Of a stretch of DNA of 32,116 nucleotides, positions 23,375 to 31,824 are shown in pieces. Numbering within the stretch: position 1 is the stretch's first letter; every line of letters begins with the position of its first letter. The position numbers were made by a program, and so were the translations under genes. The notes below the pieces were generated by a model. That model saw only the letters and a program-made list of their open reading frames with translations. It did not search any database and had not been told where the DNA came from. Source of the stretch: JAGTVB01 sp964624765 (GTDB taxonomy: Bacteria; Pseudomonadota; Gammaproteobacteria; HK1); assembly GCA_964624765.1 (NCBI GenBank), contig CAZUZO010000021.1, positions 1 through 32,116 on the forward strand, written 5' to 3'.

Positions 23375-24113
23375 CTAGTGTGTCACGAAACGGCGTACAT
23401 AGATGGCGAGCACCAAGAGAACTAGACTCACCAGCCATCCTGAAAGGTAGACGGCCATCGCACGTTTGGATCGCTCCTTTTCTCGCCAAGCACGGGGTCG
23501 AATGCCTTTGACGAAGAAAACGACCTTACTGGACAAGTTGACGCACACGATGTTGATCGCCAACAGCAACGTTGCTCCGATCGCGAGTTCAGTGTTGCCA
23601 TGCCCCAACATGAGCGCCAATGTGGCGGCGGGGGGCAATAATGCCACGGCAACCATCACGCCTACTAGCACGCTCGAGAGGCCTGTGGTCAGTGACAATG
23701 CGGCTGCTGCACCGGAGGCGAGCGCGAGCGCGACCGAATCCAGACCCGCCTCGGTACGTGACATCAGTTCAGGGCTTGACAGGTCAGCAGGCCAGATGAT
23801 CCCCACCGCCCCAGACAGGAACACGGCCAGCAGTATCCCGGCCAGGAGCGTTTTCGCTGCTTTTCGGGTCAGTGGGATGTCGCCTAGAGCCGTGCCGAGA
23901 CTCAGCGCCAGGTTAGGCCCCAGCAGTGGGGCGATCACCATGGCGCCGATCACCACAGCGACGTTGTTTTCAATGAGACCTATCCCAGCCACAACCTTGA
24001 TAAGGCGACCAGCACCAAAAAATTAGTGTCCAGTCGTGCGTCTGAGCTTTATCGGCAATGGCTAGCACGGTGTCGGAACTACCCGCATCGGCAATGACTT
24101 CAACATACTTCAT
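23375..24113 (-). pseudogene. Decayed DUF389 (TIGR00341-type) membrane protein gene
   Basis: An open reading part at 23375-23992 encodes 205 residues with about five hydrophobic helices. It carries the DUF389 core VIGAMVIAPLLGPNLALSLG, where VIGAMVIAPLLGP is diagnostic. DUF389 proteins normally carry an N-terminal domain of 100 or more residues. Here an ATG at 24113 with an AGGAAAG site opens MKYVEVIADAGSSDTVLAIA, a typical DUF389 N-terminus. After about 28 codons the rest of that domain is missing. The next helix (FLVLVALS, 24021-23998) is in a second frame and the core in a third. So there is at least one large deletion and one single-base shift. The function of intact proteins is unknown. 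It ends six bases from a C/A composite repeat. Confidence 0.75.
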
Positions 24114-24241
24114 GGCCGTTTTCTTTCCTATCTATGCTCTTGCCGAACAAGGCCGGAATATCCGTCGAGCGCTGTGCCGTCGCTCTCGCTCCATTTGAAC
24201 CGCGTAGTGCGTACCCGACGACCCTCGTCCGGATTGAGTCC

Positions 24242-25384
24242 TTAGAATCGGTAGATGGCGGCGAGTCCTGACGATGTCGGCATTCGTTCCCCAGGAACGA
24301 CCACGACGTTGCCGCCCTTGATGAACACCAGCTCGGCCAGATCGTCGAGCATGTCGTCAACTCGGCGAGAGCCCAGCTCGGCGGGACGAATCGATCCCGA
24401 GGCTGGGTCGATGAGGCCCGGAAGGGTACGCTCTGCTTCGACCAGGAGCGTTCCCACACGGCCAAAGACCGCCGCTTTCGCCACATCGGCGAGATCGGCT
24501 GAGCCAGCCTGTCGGGCTGCTGCGGCATGGTAGCTTTCCTGCAACTGCTGCAGACGTGCCAGGTAGTGGGGTTCTAGAACCTGCCATACCTGTTGTCGTA
24601 GCTCATCCTCCCTTAACTCTGCGGGATTTCCGTTTACCCCCTCGGCCAGCAGCAGCGGGTTCTGCGACACACGGCGGAACAATGCCTGTTGTTCGGAAAG
24701 TGATGCAAGCACCAGGGGCAGCCCGGAAGGCTTGGAGAACTGCGCTGTGACAGCCCGGTCCACGGCCCGAAAAAACTTCTCGGTGTCGATCGCTTGTTTG
24801 CCTTCGTCATGCCCACGAAGCATCTTGGGACTGCCTACCCCCGCGCTTGAGCTGGCCACCGACATCCCAGGCTCGGTGCGCGGAGGCGGCACCACTTGCT
24901 CCAACCGGGAGGGGAAATCATCGCTTGGCACTTCGGCATCGAGGGCGTAGCGGTCGCCTTCGAACACCATGGCACTGTCGCGGGTCAGGCTCAATACCTG
25001 GAAACGATCCGCCGATTGGAGATACCGGAACAGCGGCTTAAGATGGAAGCTGTCAGCGACGACCACCCGCTCGGGAAGCGATCGCTGGAGTTGAAAGCTG
25101 TCGAGGATCCCATGACAGACAAACATGGCCAGACCGTCGCGGGTGTGGTTCCAGAAGTCACCGTTAGCGGCCAGTGCCTGAAACGGCTGCAGAAGTTCTC
25201 GAACGTCGCGCGTCGGGTACTGGCGCCGCAGCGATTCCTCTATCTCCCGGATCAGATTCTTGAATCGGATAGGATCTTGATGGTTCTCCGGGTAATGCCG
25301 GTGAGTGGGTTGGTACAGGGAGATGCACGGTGGTTGATGGGCAGCCAGTAACTTAAGCAGATGATCCTGGGTCAGGTGGTGCAT
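24242..25384 (-). CDS. baeRF3-type peptide-release-factor-like protein
   Basis: This 380-residue protein resembles the bacterial archaeo-eukaryotic release factor family 3 (baeRF3). The N-terminus HLLKLLAAHQPPCISLYQPT is typical, followed by FKNLIREIEESL near 40-52. The C-terminal half contains a Pelota/eRF1-domain-3-like fold ending LVFIKGGNVVVVPGERMP. Bacterial members are predicted to act on ribosomes, and their activity has not been shown in most cases. The ATG at 25382-25384 is chosen because AAGGAG is 5-6 nt upstream; the GTG two codons earlier would overlap that site. It follows the HPF-like gene by 17 nt, so the two form an operon of ribosome-associated proteins. Confidence 0.85.
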   Translation of the reverse strand: MHHLTQDHLLKLLAAHQPPCISLYQPTHRHYPENHQDPIRFKNLIREIEESLRRQYPTRDVRELLQPFQALAANGDFWNHTRDGLAMFVCHGILDSFQLQRSLPERVVVADSFHLKPLFRYLQSADRFQVLSLTRDSAMVFEGDRYALDAEVPSDDFPSRLEQVVPPPRTEPGMSVASSSAGVGSPKMLRGHDEGKQAIDTEKFFRAVDRAVTAQFSKPSGLPLVLASLSEQQALFRRVSQNPLLLAEGVNGNPAELREDELRQQVWQVLEPHYLARLQQLQESYHAAAARQAGSADLADVAKAAVFGRVGTLLVEAERTLPGLIDPASGSIRPAELGSRRVDDMLDDLAELVFIKGGNVVVVPGERMPTSSGLAAIYRF

Positions 25385-25401
25385 GATCACTCCTTAGATG
25401 G

Positions 25402-25755
25402 TCAGATCGGCGGCTCGCCGCTGGAGGAGGAGCGCGCTCTGGGGTCGTCCAGTCGACCGAGCATCCGCCGGAGGCTCTTTTCCAGTTTGTCGGCAGCGCC
25501 GCTCAAAGCCTGCTCCAAGGCTGGGCCCTGATGGCTCACGGCGATCGGTTGCAGGCCCGCGAGCCGCGCTTCGATGACACAACGCTTGTCGTCATCGCCG
25601 TCCTTGGCGCTGCTGCTCTCGTCGGTGAGATGCACTGCTACCCGGGTGATGCGATCGCTGAAACGCCCTACGGCGTTCTCGATCACAACTTCGACTCGGC
25701 GTGTCAGCTTCGCGCCGCCTTCGATATGGCTGTCGGTGTTGACCTGGATCTGCAT
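25402..25755 (-). CDS. HPF/RaiA-family ribosome-associated protein
   Basis: The gene encodes 117 residues. It starts MQIQVNTDSHIEGG and continues with VEVVIENAVGRFSDRITRVAVHLTDES, the first helix and strands of the ribosome hibernation factor (RaiA/HPF) fold. A second half follows, KRCVIEARLAGLQPIAVSHQ, as the paired strands and the C-terminal helix ALEQALSGAADKLEKSLRRML. There is no long-HPF C-terminal dimerisation domain. It is predicted to bind the small ribosomal subunit under stress. The ATG at 25753-25755 has AGAGGAG 8 nt upstream. It is the first gene of an operon with the baeRF3 protein. Confidence 0.88.
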   Translation of the reverse strand: MQIQVNTDSHIEGGAKLTRRVEVVIENAVGRFSDRITRVAVHLTDESSSAKDGDDDKRCVIEARLAGLQPIAVSHQGPALEQALSGAADKLEKSLRRMLGRLDDPRARSSSSGEPPI

Positions 25756-25829
25756 CGGTCGGTCTCCTCTTCGTCACAGGCTTATCCTGCGCAACGTTAC
25801 CGGGAAAGTGTCGTTGCCGAATGCTCAGT

Positions 25830-27034
25830 GTAACGGGACATCGTCCCGGCGGAAACCGCGAGCATGCCTGCCTGCACCGTGAACTGCCCCTGGTTCAGTG
25901 TCGCATCCGGGCATGCGCGGGTCAGAGCCCAACATCGAGCCTCTGGGGCGATTTCCGGACGCCTGCCCGTCTTCAACGCGAGGGACGGCTGGCCAAACAG
26001 TGGCCGGACTGGCTCTGGCGAGGTGGCCTCGAGGCACTGCATCGGTCATTGTGCGGGACGTTGCGGGGCAGGAATTAAGAAGACCCAGGCGCTCAATAAA
26101 GGGGATCACTATTGTGGCCGTAACCCAAAGCGCCTCCAGCGTAGTCGCTTCCGCGAGTTTGCTGTAGTCTGTGGCAGCGGTTGTGTTGAAAGCGCTATCC
26201 GGCGCGTGTTTGACCGGCGGCTTTAAAGCGACCGGCACCTTCTGGAACCCCGAGATGGCGGCGTGCTTCTTCTAGGTTCTCAGCCGCTCTTGGGTCGTTG
26301 GGATACCTTCATCCACAATGAGAGGGTGACGGATCCAAAAGAAGCGGTCGAGATCGGAGCGGGCTTCGACATTTTCCCCGGTAAACACGGTCGGTTTGAT
26401 GGCCGCTATGGGTTCTTCTGCTCACTCGATCGCCGTGTCAGCTGCACGAAGTCATGTTGGCTACCTGCTCTTCGATTCCCTAGCTTCGTGCGCAGCCCTC
26501 GGTTTCTTGATCAGCCTATCAGCGGAATAGCTCGGCAATATCTTGTATCGGTTGTCCATCGAATTATTCCGACGGGTCGGTGAGTGAACGATTTCGTTCT
26601 CATCCATTGGGAAGCTGAGCGGGGGGTGACGCAGTTGCGGTAAGCACGCCCTCCTAGGCGCAAAGATGGCACCCTATCCTGCGTTGCGGTCGTTGGGGTG
26701 AAAACTGAGAAAAACCGCTCCCTGCCTTATGTAACTTATTGATCGTTCATTCAGCGACCGGGTAAAGTCATTTTGTCGCTGTCAGTTTTCCCGAACCATC
26801 AATCTTGTGACAGCAGTGCATAGGGTTCCTATAAGCCTTGCTTCAAGGGCACATACCTTGACTGACGATTTCATACTTCAAGACGTGAACCCAAACACAC
26901 AGGCTGGATAATCCCACGCTTGTGGTGGAGGTGTTCGTGTTCATCCGGGATTATTGCGCGCGGCACGGCATAGAGACACCTGATAATGCCAGCCTAGCGG
27001 ACAGAGAAGGAAACCGTAAGCGAGTAACATCGAA
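25830..27034. other. 1.2-kb gene-free stretch flanking the defence operon
   Basis: No open frame here has a recognisable domain, a good ribosome site or conserved-looking sequence. The longest frames are 25825-26238 on the minus strand (137 codons) and 26263-26583 on the plus strand (106 codons). The segment from about 26690 to 26900 is more AT-rich than its surroundings. It contains a near-inverted repeat, GAAAACTGA (26700-26708) and TCAGTTTTC (26782-26790). None of the A, B or C repeats that crowd the rest of the window were seen here. It may be decayed coding DNA or the boundary of an island. Confidence 0.5.
26739..26768 (+). promoter_or_regulatory. Possible promoter upstream of the DUF499 operon
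   Basis: TTGATC (26739-26744) and TAAAGT (26763-26768) are spaced by 18 bp in the AT-richer segment. This would leave a leader of about 260 nt before the GTG start. It is a weak match, given as a candidate only. Confidence 0.2.
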
Positions 27035-30000
27035 GTGAAATCCCTTGCAGCCCTTACGCCTCGCGCAGCCGTCCTGGACGGCACCGCCGATTTCGTCGTC
27101 AACCTTGCCGAGCTCAACACACTCACTGAGGCTGAGGCACGCGAGTTCCTGGATTCTAACGTATTGACCTCCGGGATGGAGTTGCTGCTGGGTCAAGCCT
27201 TCACCCGCATGGCGGGGACGGGGGGCGGTAGCGGTATCTACAAGCTTTCCGAATCCATGGGTGGAGGCAAGACTCAAAGCATGATCGTGGCCGGGATATT
27301 GGCACGGTTCCCACACCTCGCCGGCCTGTTGCCGTTTCAGTCGCCGCTACCCGATATGGCGCCGGATGTGGTGGCTGCCTTTATCGGCCGGGCCACCGAC
27401 AAAAGGGTATGGGTGGCCCTCGGCGAGGCGCTGGGCGTTACCTTTGCGCCAGACCGCGCCCCTTCGGAAACCGAATGGCGCGACGCTCTCAAAAACCGTG
27501 CGGCCCTGATCCTCCTGGATGAGATGGCCTTTTATCTGGTTCATGCGGCCAGCCAGGGGCGCAAGGAAGAGGGCACACGGGCTGCCAACCTCGCTGGCAT
27601 CGCGCTCACCAACCTATTCGGAGCGGTGCGCGACCACAAGGAATGCCGCCGTTCGGTCATCGTAATCGCCGACTTGCAAAAGGACTGGGAGCAAGGCACC
27701 GAGGAGCTGGGCCGTATTCTGCGCTCCAACGACACCCTCGGTGGCACCATGCAGAGTGTCAACAACGAGATGTCCAAGGGCGCCCAGACCATCGCCCCGG
27801 TGGACAACAGCAAGGATGAACTCTACGCCATCTTGCGCAGGCGGTTGTTCAAGGATCTGGATGTCACCACCAAAGATAAAGAGGCCGTCGCCGATGCCTA
27901 TGTGGCTGAACTGAAGAAGGCCAGCGCCGTCATCGGGCGTCCCACCATGAAGGTGCGGGAAGAGGTTCTCGTCTCCTGGCCCTTCCACTTCTCCACCAAG
28001 CACCTGATCGCCTCTTTCAATGACAATCCTGGCTTTCAGAAGACCCGTGATGTGATCCGCCTGATGGCCACCATCGTGCGTAGCCTTTGGAGCAAGGGCG
28101 AGGCCGAGGTGGCTCGGCATCATCTGCTGTCGTCGGAAACGGCTGACCTCAACGATGCCAACGTTGCCAGCCGCTTCATAGAGATCAAGAAATCGCTCCA
28201 GGATGCGATGCAGACCGACATCGCCAACAGCGGCACCTCCCACGCCGAAAGCCTGGACACAGAAACCGACGGCCTGGCCACTCGCTGCGCCAAGTGGATA
28301 CTTGCAGCCTCGCTCTCCGAAGTGCATCCGCGGGGCCTGGCGCCGGCCGAGCTGGCCGAGTACCTGGCCGCACCCAGTCACTCTATTCTTGGCCTTCAGG
28401 ATGCTCTAAAGAAACTCTACGACACCTGCTGGTACATGGAGCAGACCAAATCCGGGCGCTACTATTTCCACCGTCACAAGAACCTCAACGCCCAGGTCAA
28501 TAGCTACGCCAATGTCTGCACCACCCATGACCGCGACGAGAAGATTGAGGCCAAGCTGCGAGAGATGTTCGACCCCAAGGACAAGCGCTGCTACCAGAAG
28601 CTCGAAGTTCTGCCCGCCCTCAATCAGATACAGCTGGAGCGTGACAAGGCGACCCTGGTCATCCTCAGGCCTGACACGGACTTTCAGAAGTTCTTCGCCG
28701 GGCAGAAGTACAAGAACCGTGTCATCTTCCTCACCGCCGTTGACCCAAGCGGGCTCTTTACCGTAAACAAAAAGGCCCAGCGCCTGTGGGCCATCAACCA
28801 GGTGGTGAAGGACCTGCCCCCCGAGGACACCCAGTACAAGAAGGCCAAGGAGACCGAGGCCGAGTATCAGACGGAGCTGTTTCTCGCCGTCAAGGCGGTA
28901 TTCAACAAGTTCTACTACCCCCTGGTGGATGACGAGGACGAAACGGCCCTGACCGATACCATGCTACTGGACGGCTACGTCGATCAGAAGACCGGTCACC
29001 ATGTGAAGTACCGCAACGAGGAGGCCTCGAAGGGCGAATTCGTGGTCGAGGCCACCCTACGCGAGGCCAACAAGTTTCAGGTCTTCAATCCCGGCGCCGG
29101 TGAGGACAAGCTCAAGGTCTACCAGCCCCTGCGTAGCCGGATCGAGACCTTCCTCTTTCCGCCGACGGGTCGAACCACCTGGGATCAGATCAAGGATGGC
29201 GCTGCCACCCGCGGCCACATGCTGTGGACCGAGCCCGGCACCCTGGAGCGCATGCGCGAGACGTTGATCACGGCGGGCACCTGGCGCGAGGATGCTGGCC
29301 AGATCCAGAAACCACCCTTCGACGAGATCACCGGCGTCGCCATCGAGTACACCCGCGATAAGAAGACCGGTGAGATCACCACTACGGACATCAAGCTGGC
29401 CCATGCCGACAAGCTCTTCGTGCGCGAGGACGCCGGCGAGTGGCACGTCCATCCCAGCGACGAACCGGTGGTCAGCGGCGCTATGCTGATTGAGTTCAAG
29501 GCGGTGGACGCCAGCGGCAAGAACAAGGAGGGCAAGCCGTACCGCATTGAGAACACCATCGACCTGAACCACGATTTCGTTCCTTCGCCGAATGCGGGTC
29601 ACCAGGTGGTCAAGGTCAAGGTGGTGCCGCCCTCCACCAAGCTGTTGTACACTCTGGATGGCACCAATCCCGCCAACAACGGCCAGCCCTACGCCAAACC
29701 CGGTATCGAGGCTCCAGAAGGCGCCACCGTGCGGCTGCACGCCGAGAAGGGCAGCGTCGTGCGGGATGTCACCATCACGGTTCCGAAGACCAAAGCCGGG
29801 GGCGAAAAAGGGGACACGCGCGAGAGCATCAAACCGGCCCTGCCGGCGACAGTATCCGGCAAGGCCTTCACGCACCTCGTCACCCGTTCGGAGGTCTACA
29901 AGTTCCTCAACAGCCTGCCCCCCGATGCGCGGCTGCAAATGGTGCAGGCCAAGGTCACCGTTTCCGTCACTGATAACACGGTTACCCTCACCTGGGACCG

Positions 30001-30178
30001 CAAGACCCGCCTGGAGCCGCAAACCGTGCAGACTGCCTTCGAGTTTCTCGACGAGCAGCTGGCCAATGGCGAATGGTCGCTGCGTTTCGATCAGCTCCAT
30101 TTCCTGACCGGCAAGGCCCTGCTGCAATGGCAGGTGGACACCAGCAGCAAGATCGACCCCACCCAGGTGACCCAATGA
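27035..30178 (+). CDS. DUF499-domain ATPase of a defence-type operon
   Basis: This 1047-residue P-loop ATPase matches the DUF499 family. The N-terminal block LLLGQAFTRMAG leads to the unusual Walker A SESMGGGKTQ (72-81), followed by Walker B ALILLDEM (157-164, Asp162-Glu163). An extended middle contains helical and ADP-sensor-like stretches. Near residues 857-920 is a beta-rich insert with KLLYTLDGTNPANNG, resembling chitobiase/Ig-like C-terminal modules. The start is GTG at 27035-27037; an in-frame stop lies 18 nt upstream, so no longer start exists. A GAAGGA is 20 or more nt away, so initiation looks weak. Its TGA overlaps the next gene's ATG (ATGA). DUF499 proteins occur beside DUF3780 and DUF1156 methylases in anti-phage loci, as here. 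Confidence 0.92.
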   Translation: MKSLAALTPRAAVLDGTADFVVNLAELNTLTEAEAREFLDSNVLTSGMELLLGQAFTRMAGTGGGSGIYKLSESMGGGKTQSMIVAGILARFPHLAGLLPFQSPLPDMAPDVVAAFIGRATDKRVWVALGEALGVTFAPDRAPSETEWRDALKNRAALILLDEMAFYLVHAASQGRKEEGTRAANLAGIALTNLFGAVRDHKECRRSVIVIADLQKDWEQGTEELGRILRSNDTLGGTMQSVNNEMSKGAQTIAPVDNSKDELYAILRRRLFKDLDVTTKDKEAVADAYVAELKKASAVIGRPTMKVREEVLVSWPFHFSTKHLIASFNDNPGFQKTRDVIRLMATIVRSLWSKGEAEVARHHLLSSETADLNDANVASRFIEIKKSLQDAMQTDIANSGTSHAESLDTETDGLATRCAKWILAASLSEVHPRGLAPAELAEYLAAPSHSILGLQDALKKLYDTCWYMEQTKSGRYYFHRHKNLNAQVNSYANVCTTHDRDEKIEAKLREMFDPKDKRCYQKLEVLPALNQIQLERDKATLVILRPDTDFQKFFAGQKYKNRVIFLTAVDPSGLFTVNKKAQRLWAINQVVKDLPPEDTQYKKAKETEAEYQTELFLAVKAVFNKFYYPLVDDEDETALTDTMLLDGYVDQKTGHHVKYRNEEASKGEFVVEATLREANKFQVFNPGAGEDKLKVYQPLRSRIETFLFPPTGRTTWDQIKDGAATRGHMLWTEPGTLERMRETLITAGTWREDAGQIQKPPFDEITGVAIEYTRDKKTGEITTTDIKLAHADKLFVREDAGEWHVHPSDEPVVSGAMLIEFKAVDASGKNKEGKPYRIENTIDLNHDFVPSPNAGHQVVKVKVVPPSTKLLYTLDGTNPANNGQPYAKPGIEAPEGATVRLHAEKGSVVRDVTITVPKTKAGGEKGDTRESIKPALPATVSGKAFTHLVTRSEVYKFLNSLPPDARLQMVQAKVTVSVTDNTVTLTWDRKTRLEPQTVQTAFEFLDEQLANGEWSLRFDQLHFLTGKALLQWQVDTSSKIDPTQVTQ

Positions 30179-30831
30179 GGAACTCGACTCCACACGACTT
30201 CGGCCTGCTCGCCGAGCACGGCGACAGCTTCGAGTTCTCGGTCAACCTGGCGGCGGGAGGTACATGCCAACTGATCGAGGTGTTGCAGACGGAGCGCGGC
30301 CCACGTCGCACCGATCTGGCGGAGATCCCCAGCGTGACCTGGCGCAAGATCAGCGTACGGGTGGTGCGCGAGCTGGCGGAAGGTATGGGCGGGGCCGAAC
30401 GGGCCAAGGCCGCGCCCAAGCTCAAGACCGGCGTGAATCGCCTGCGCCCGCTGATCGGCCGCGAGCTCGCCGTGCTGCTGTGGGCGTTGCAGGAAGACAC
30501 TGTCGGCGACCATCTGGAGGCCATCCTGCACGGCTGGCGCGAGCTGGCCCGTGAAGAGCGCTGGTGGCTTTATGCCAAGGCCGCAGTTCCCGGCCAGCGC
30601 ACCGGCATCGGCTGGCGCCGGGCCTTGTTTCATGCCCTGTCGGAGGCGAGTGACAGCCGCGCCGAGAGCGCGACCGTGGAAAGAAAGTCTGGCGCTGGCG
30701 ACCTTCCGCAGACCTTCAAGTTGCCCGCGAGCGAACCGGAAGGCGGCGCTCGCGTCGTATTAATCCACCGCAAGCGACGGAAGGAACGCGGTCAAGGCGG
30801 CGGCCGACAAGTCGAACTTTTTGACGATTAA
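30175..30831 (+). CDS. DUF3780-domain protein
   Basis: The gene encodes 218 residues from the ATG at 30175-30177, which shares ATGA with the stop of the DUF499 gene. Earlier in-frame codons lie inside the DUF499 coding sequence and are not used. The DUF3780 signature is clear in the middle: LIGRELAVLLWALQE (93-107), then WRELAREERWWLYAKA (121-136) and GWRRALFHALSE (146-157), with the paired Trp at 130-131. The N-terminus (SFEFSVNLAAGG) looks like a beta-rich domain and the C-terminus is basic. No catalytic motif is visible, so it is probably a structural or recognition subunit. It is inferred to work with the DUF499 ATPase and the DUF1156 methylase. Confidence 0.9.
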   Translation: MRNSTPHDFGLLAEHGDSFEFSVNLAAGGTCQLIEVLQTERGPRRTDLAEIPSVTWRKISVRVVRELAEGMGGAERAKAAPKLKTGVNRLRPLIGRELAVLLWALQEDTVGDHLEAILHGWRELAREERWWLYAKAAVPGQRTGIGWRRALFHALSEASDSRAESATVERKSGAGDLPQTFKLPASEPEGGARVVLIHRKRRKERGQGGGRQVELFDD

Positions 30832-30844
30832 GGAGAGCCATTAC

Positions 30845-31046
30845 ATGAAGAACCTGAAAGACCTGATCCGTTATCGACCCCGATATCCGGGGCGGAAAAC
30901 CCTGTATCAAGGGAACCCGCATCACCGTTTACGACATCCTGGAATACCTCGCGCGCGGTATGAGCGAGGCGAAGATTCTGGATGATTTTCCGAGTCTCAA
31001 GCAGGAGCATCTGCGCGCGGCATTGATGTTTGCGGCGCAGCGGTAA
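30845..31046 (+). pseudogene. DUF433 antitoxin gene with a +1 frameshift
   Basis: An ATG at 30845 with AAGGAGA upstream opens MKNLKDLIR. After one extra T near 30871-30872 the next frame continues IDPDIRGGKPCIKGTRITVY, then DILEYLARGMSEAKILDDF and FPSLKQEHLRAALMFAAQR, ending at TAA 31044-31046. Read across the shift it would be 66 residues, a full-length DUF433 antitoxin (VapB-like, wHTH). As written the first frame soon stops. No DUF5615/PIN partner of the usual type follows directly. It starts 13 nt after the DUF3780 stop. It could be an inactive remnant, or the shift could be a sequence error. Confidence 0.75.
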
Positions 31047-31166
31047 CGTCTCCTATAGCGCTCCTAAGACATTCGTGGTAGCGATCCCAGCCAATGTTCA
31101 AGTCGGCAGGGCTAGTTAGTCCACAAATCAGGTAGGTGCGCTATAACGCCCCATGTAGGAACGATT

Positions 31167-31427
31167 ATGAACGCGATTCAAGCCGATACCTTCGTCAACG
31201 AAACAATCGCTAGGGATATTCCCCAGCTAAGGCCCCTGCTCGGCCATCAAGTGCGAATAATCGCGCTGGACATGGGTTTGGGCGAGAAGGACCAGCCGGA
31301 GCAGGCGCTTGACTTCGAGCAATTCCTCGCGACACGGCCGCAATGGCCCAAGGATCGCCCACCCATCAGCTTGGAAGATATGGAGGCAGGCATTGTTCAA
31401 GGGGCGCTAGGCCGTGAGGACGTTTGA
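31167..31427 (+). CDS. Putative antitoxin of the PIN toxin (unclassified)
   Basis: This 86-residue protein starts at an ATG with TAGGAAC 7 nt upstream. It contains LLGHQVRIIALDMGLG (25-40), which resembles the first strand pair of several small antitoxins. The C-terminal tail PPISLEDMEAGIVQGALGREDV is of the sort that binds toxins. The family is not recognised with certainty. Its last 14 nt overlap the PIN gene, the classic antitoxin-toxin arrangement, and this is the main evidence for the assignment. Confidence 0.7.
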   Translation: MNAIQADTFVNETIARDIPQLRPLLGHQVRIIALDMGLGEKDQPEQALDFEQFLATRPQWPKDRPPISLEDMEAGIVQGALGREDV

Positions 31428-31824
31428 TACCAACGTGGTTGTGCGTATCGTGCTGGGCGATGACCCAGACCAGTCAGCATTGGCCGCCCGATATTGGCGG
31501 GATGCCTTGGCTTCCGGCGGCATTTGTCTGCCTATTGTCGTGCTGATCGAAGTTGCCTGGGCGCTCGCCTATTCAGCCAAGTTCGATCGTGCGCGCGTCC
31601 TGTCGGAGCTTAGGCGCCTAACGTCCATGCAAGGCGTTTGGGTTGAAAACGCAACGCTTGTCAGACGTGCGGTGGAACGGTATGCAGAAACCACCGTCGA
31701 TTTCGCGGACTGCCTGGTGCTCGAGTCCGCACGGGATGCCGGGGCGCTACCCGTGCAAACCTTTGATCGTTGCTTCGCACGGCAGACAGACGTGGTGCTG
31801 ATGACCCCAGAGCAGGCTCGTTAG
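31414..31824 (+). CDS. PIN-domain toxin (VapC-like ribonuclease)
   Basis: This 136-residue PIN protein carries the expected acidic set: Asp5 in FDTNVVVR, Glu46 in LIEVAWAL, Asp96 and Asp99 in VDFADCLVL, and Asp118 in QTFDRC. It is predicted to be a metal-dependent RNase. It starts at GTG 31414, overlapping the antitoxin gene by 14 nt. Its TAG stop is immediately followed by the ATG of the DUF1156 methylase with no gap, so the methylase is probably translated by reinitiation from this gene. That makes the toxin pair part of the defence operon. Confidence 0.92.
   Translation: MRTFDTNVVVRIVLGDDPDQSALAARYWRDALASGGICLPIVVLIEVAWALAYSAKFDRARVLSELRRLTSMQGVWVENATLVRRAVERYAETTVDFADCLVLESARDAGALPVQTFDRCFARQTDVVLMTPEQAR

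Noticed and set aside
25825..26238. 137-codon minus-strand frame upstream of the HPF gene
   Set aside because: No ribosome site, no domain and overlapping open frames in several registers, as expected of GC-rich non-coding or decayed DNA.
26263..26583. 106-codon plus-strand frame with IGAGFDIFPGKHGRF
   Set aside because: Briefly protein-like text but no family recognised and no start signal; left as part of the gene-free stretch.
26858..26880. TTGACT and TACTTC upstream of the DUF499 gene as a promoter
   Set aside because: The hexamers are only about nine bases apart, far from the 16-18 bp spacing required.
30073..30174. Longer version of the DUF3780 gene starting at 30073
   Set aside because: These 102 bases are the end of the DUF499 coding sequence in another frame. 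The ATG at 30175, overlapping the stop as ATGA, fits the family's N-terminus.
29057..30193. 378-codon open frame on the minus strand inside the DUF499 gene
   Set aside because: It is antisense to a clearly conserved ATPase, has no recognisable domain and has the composition expected of a GC-rich shadow frame.
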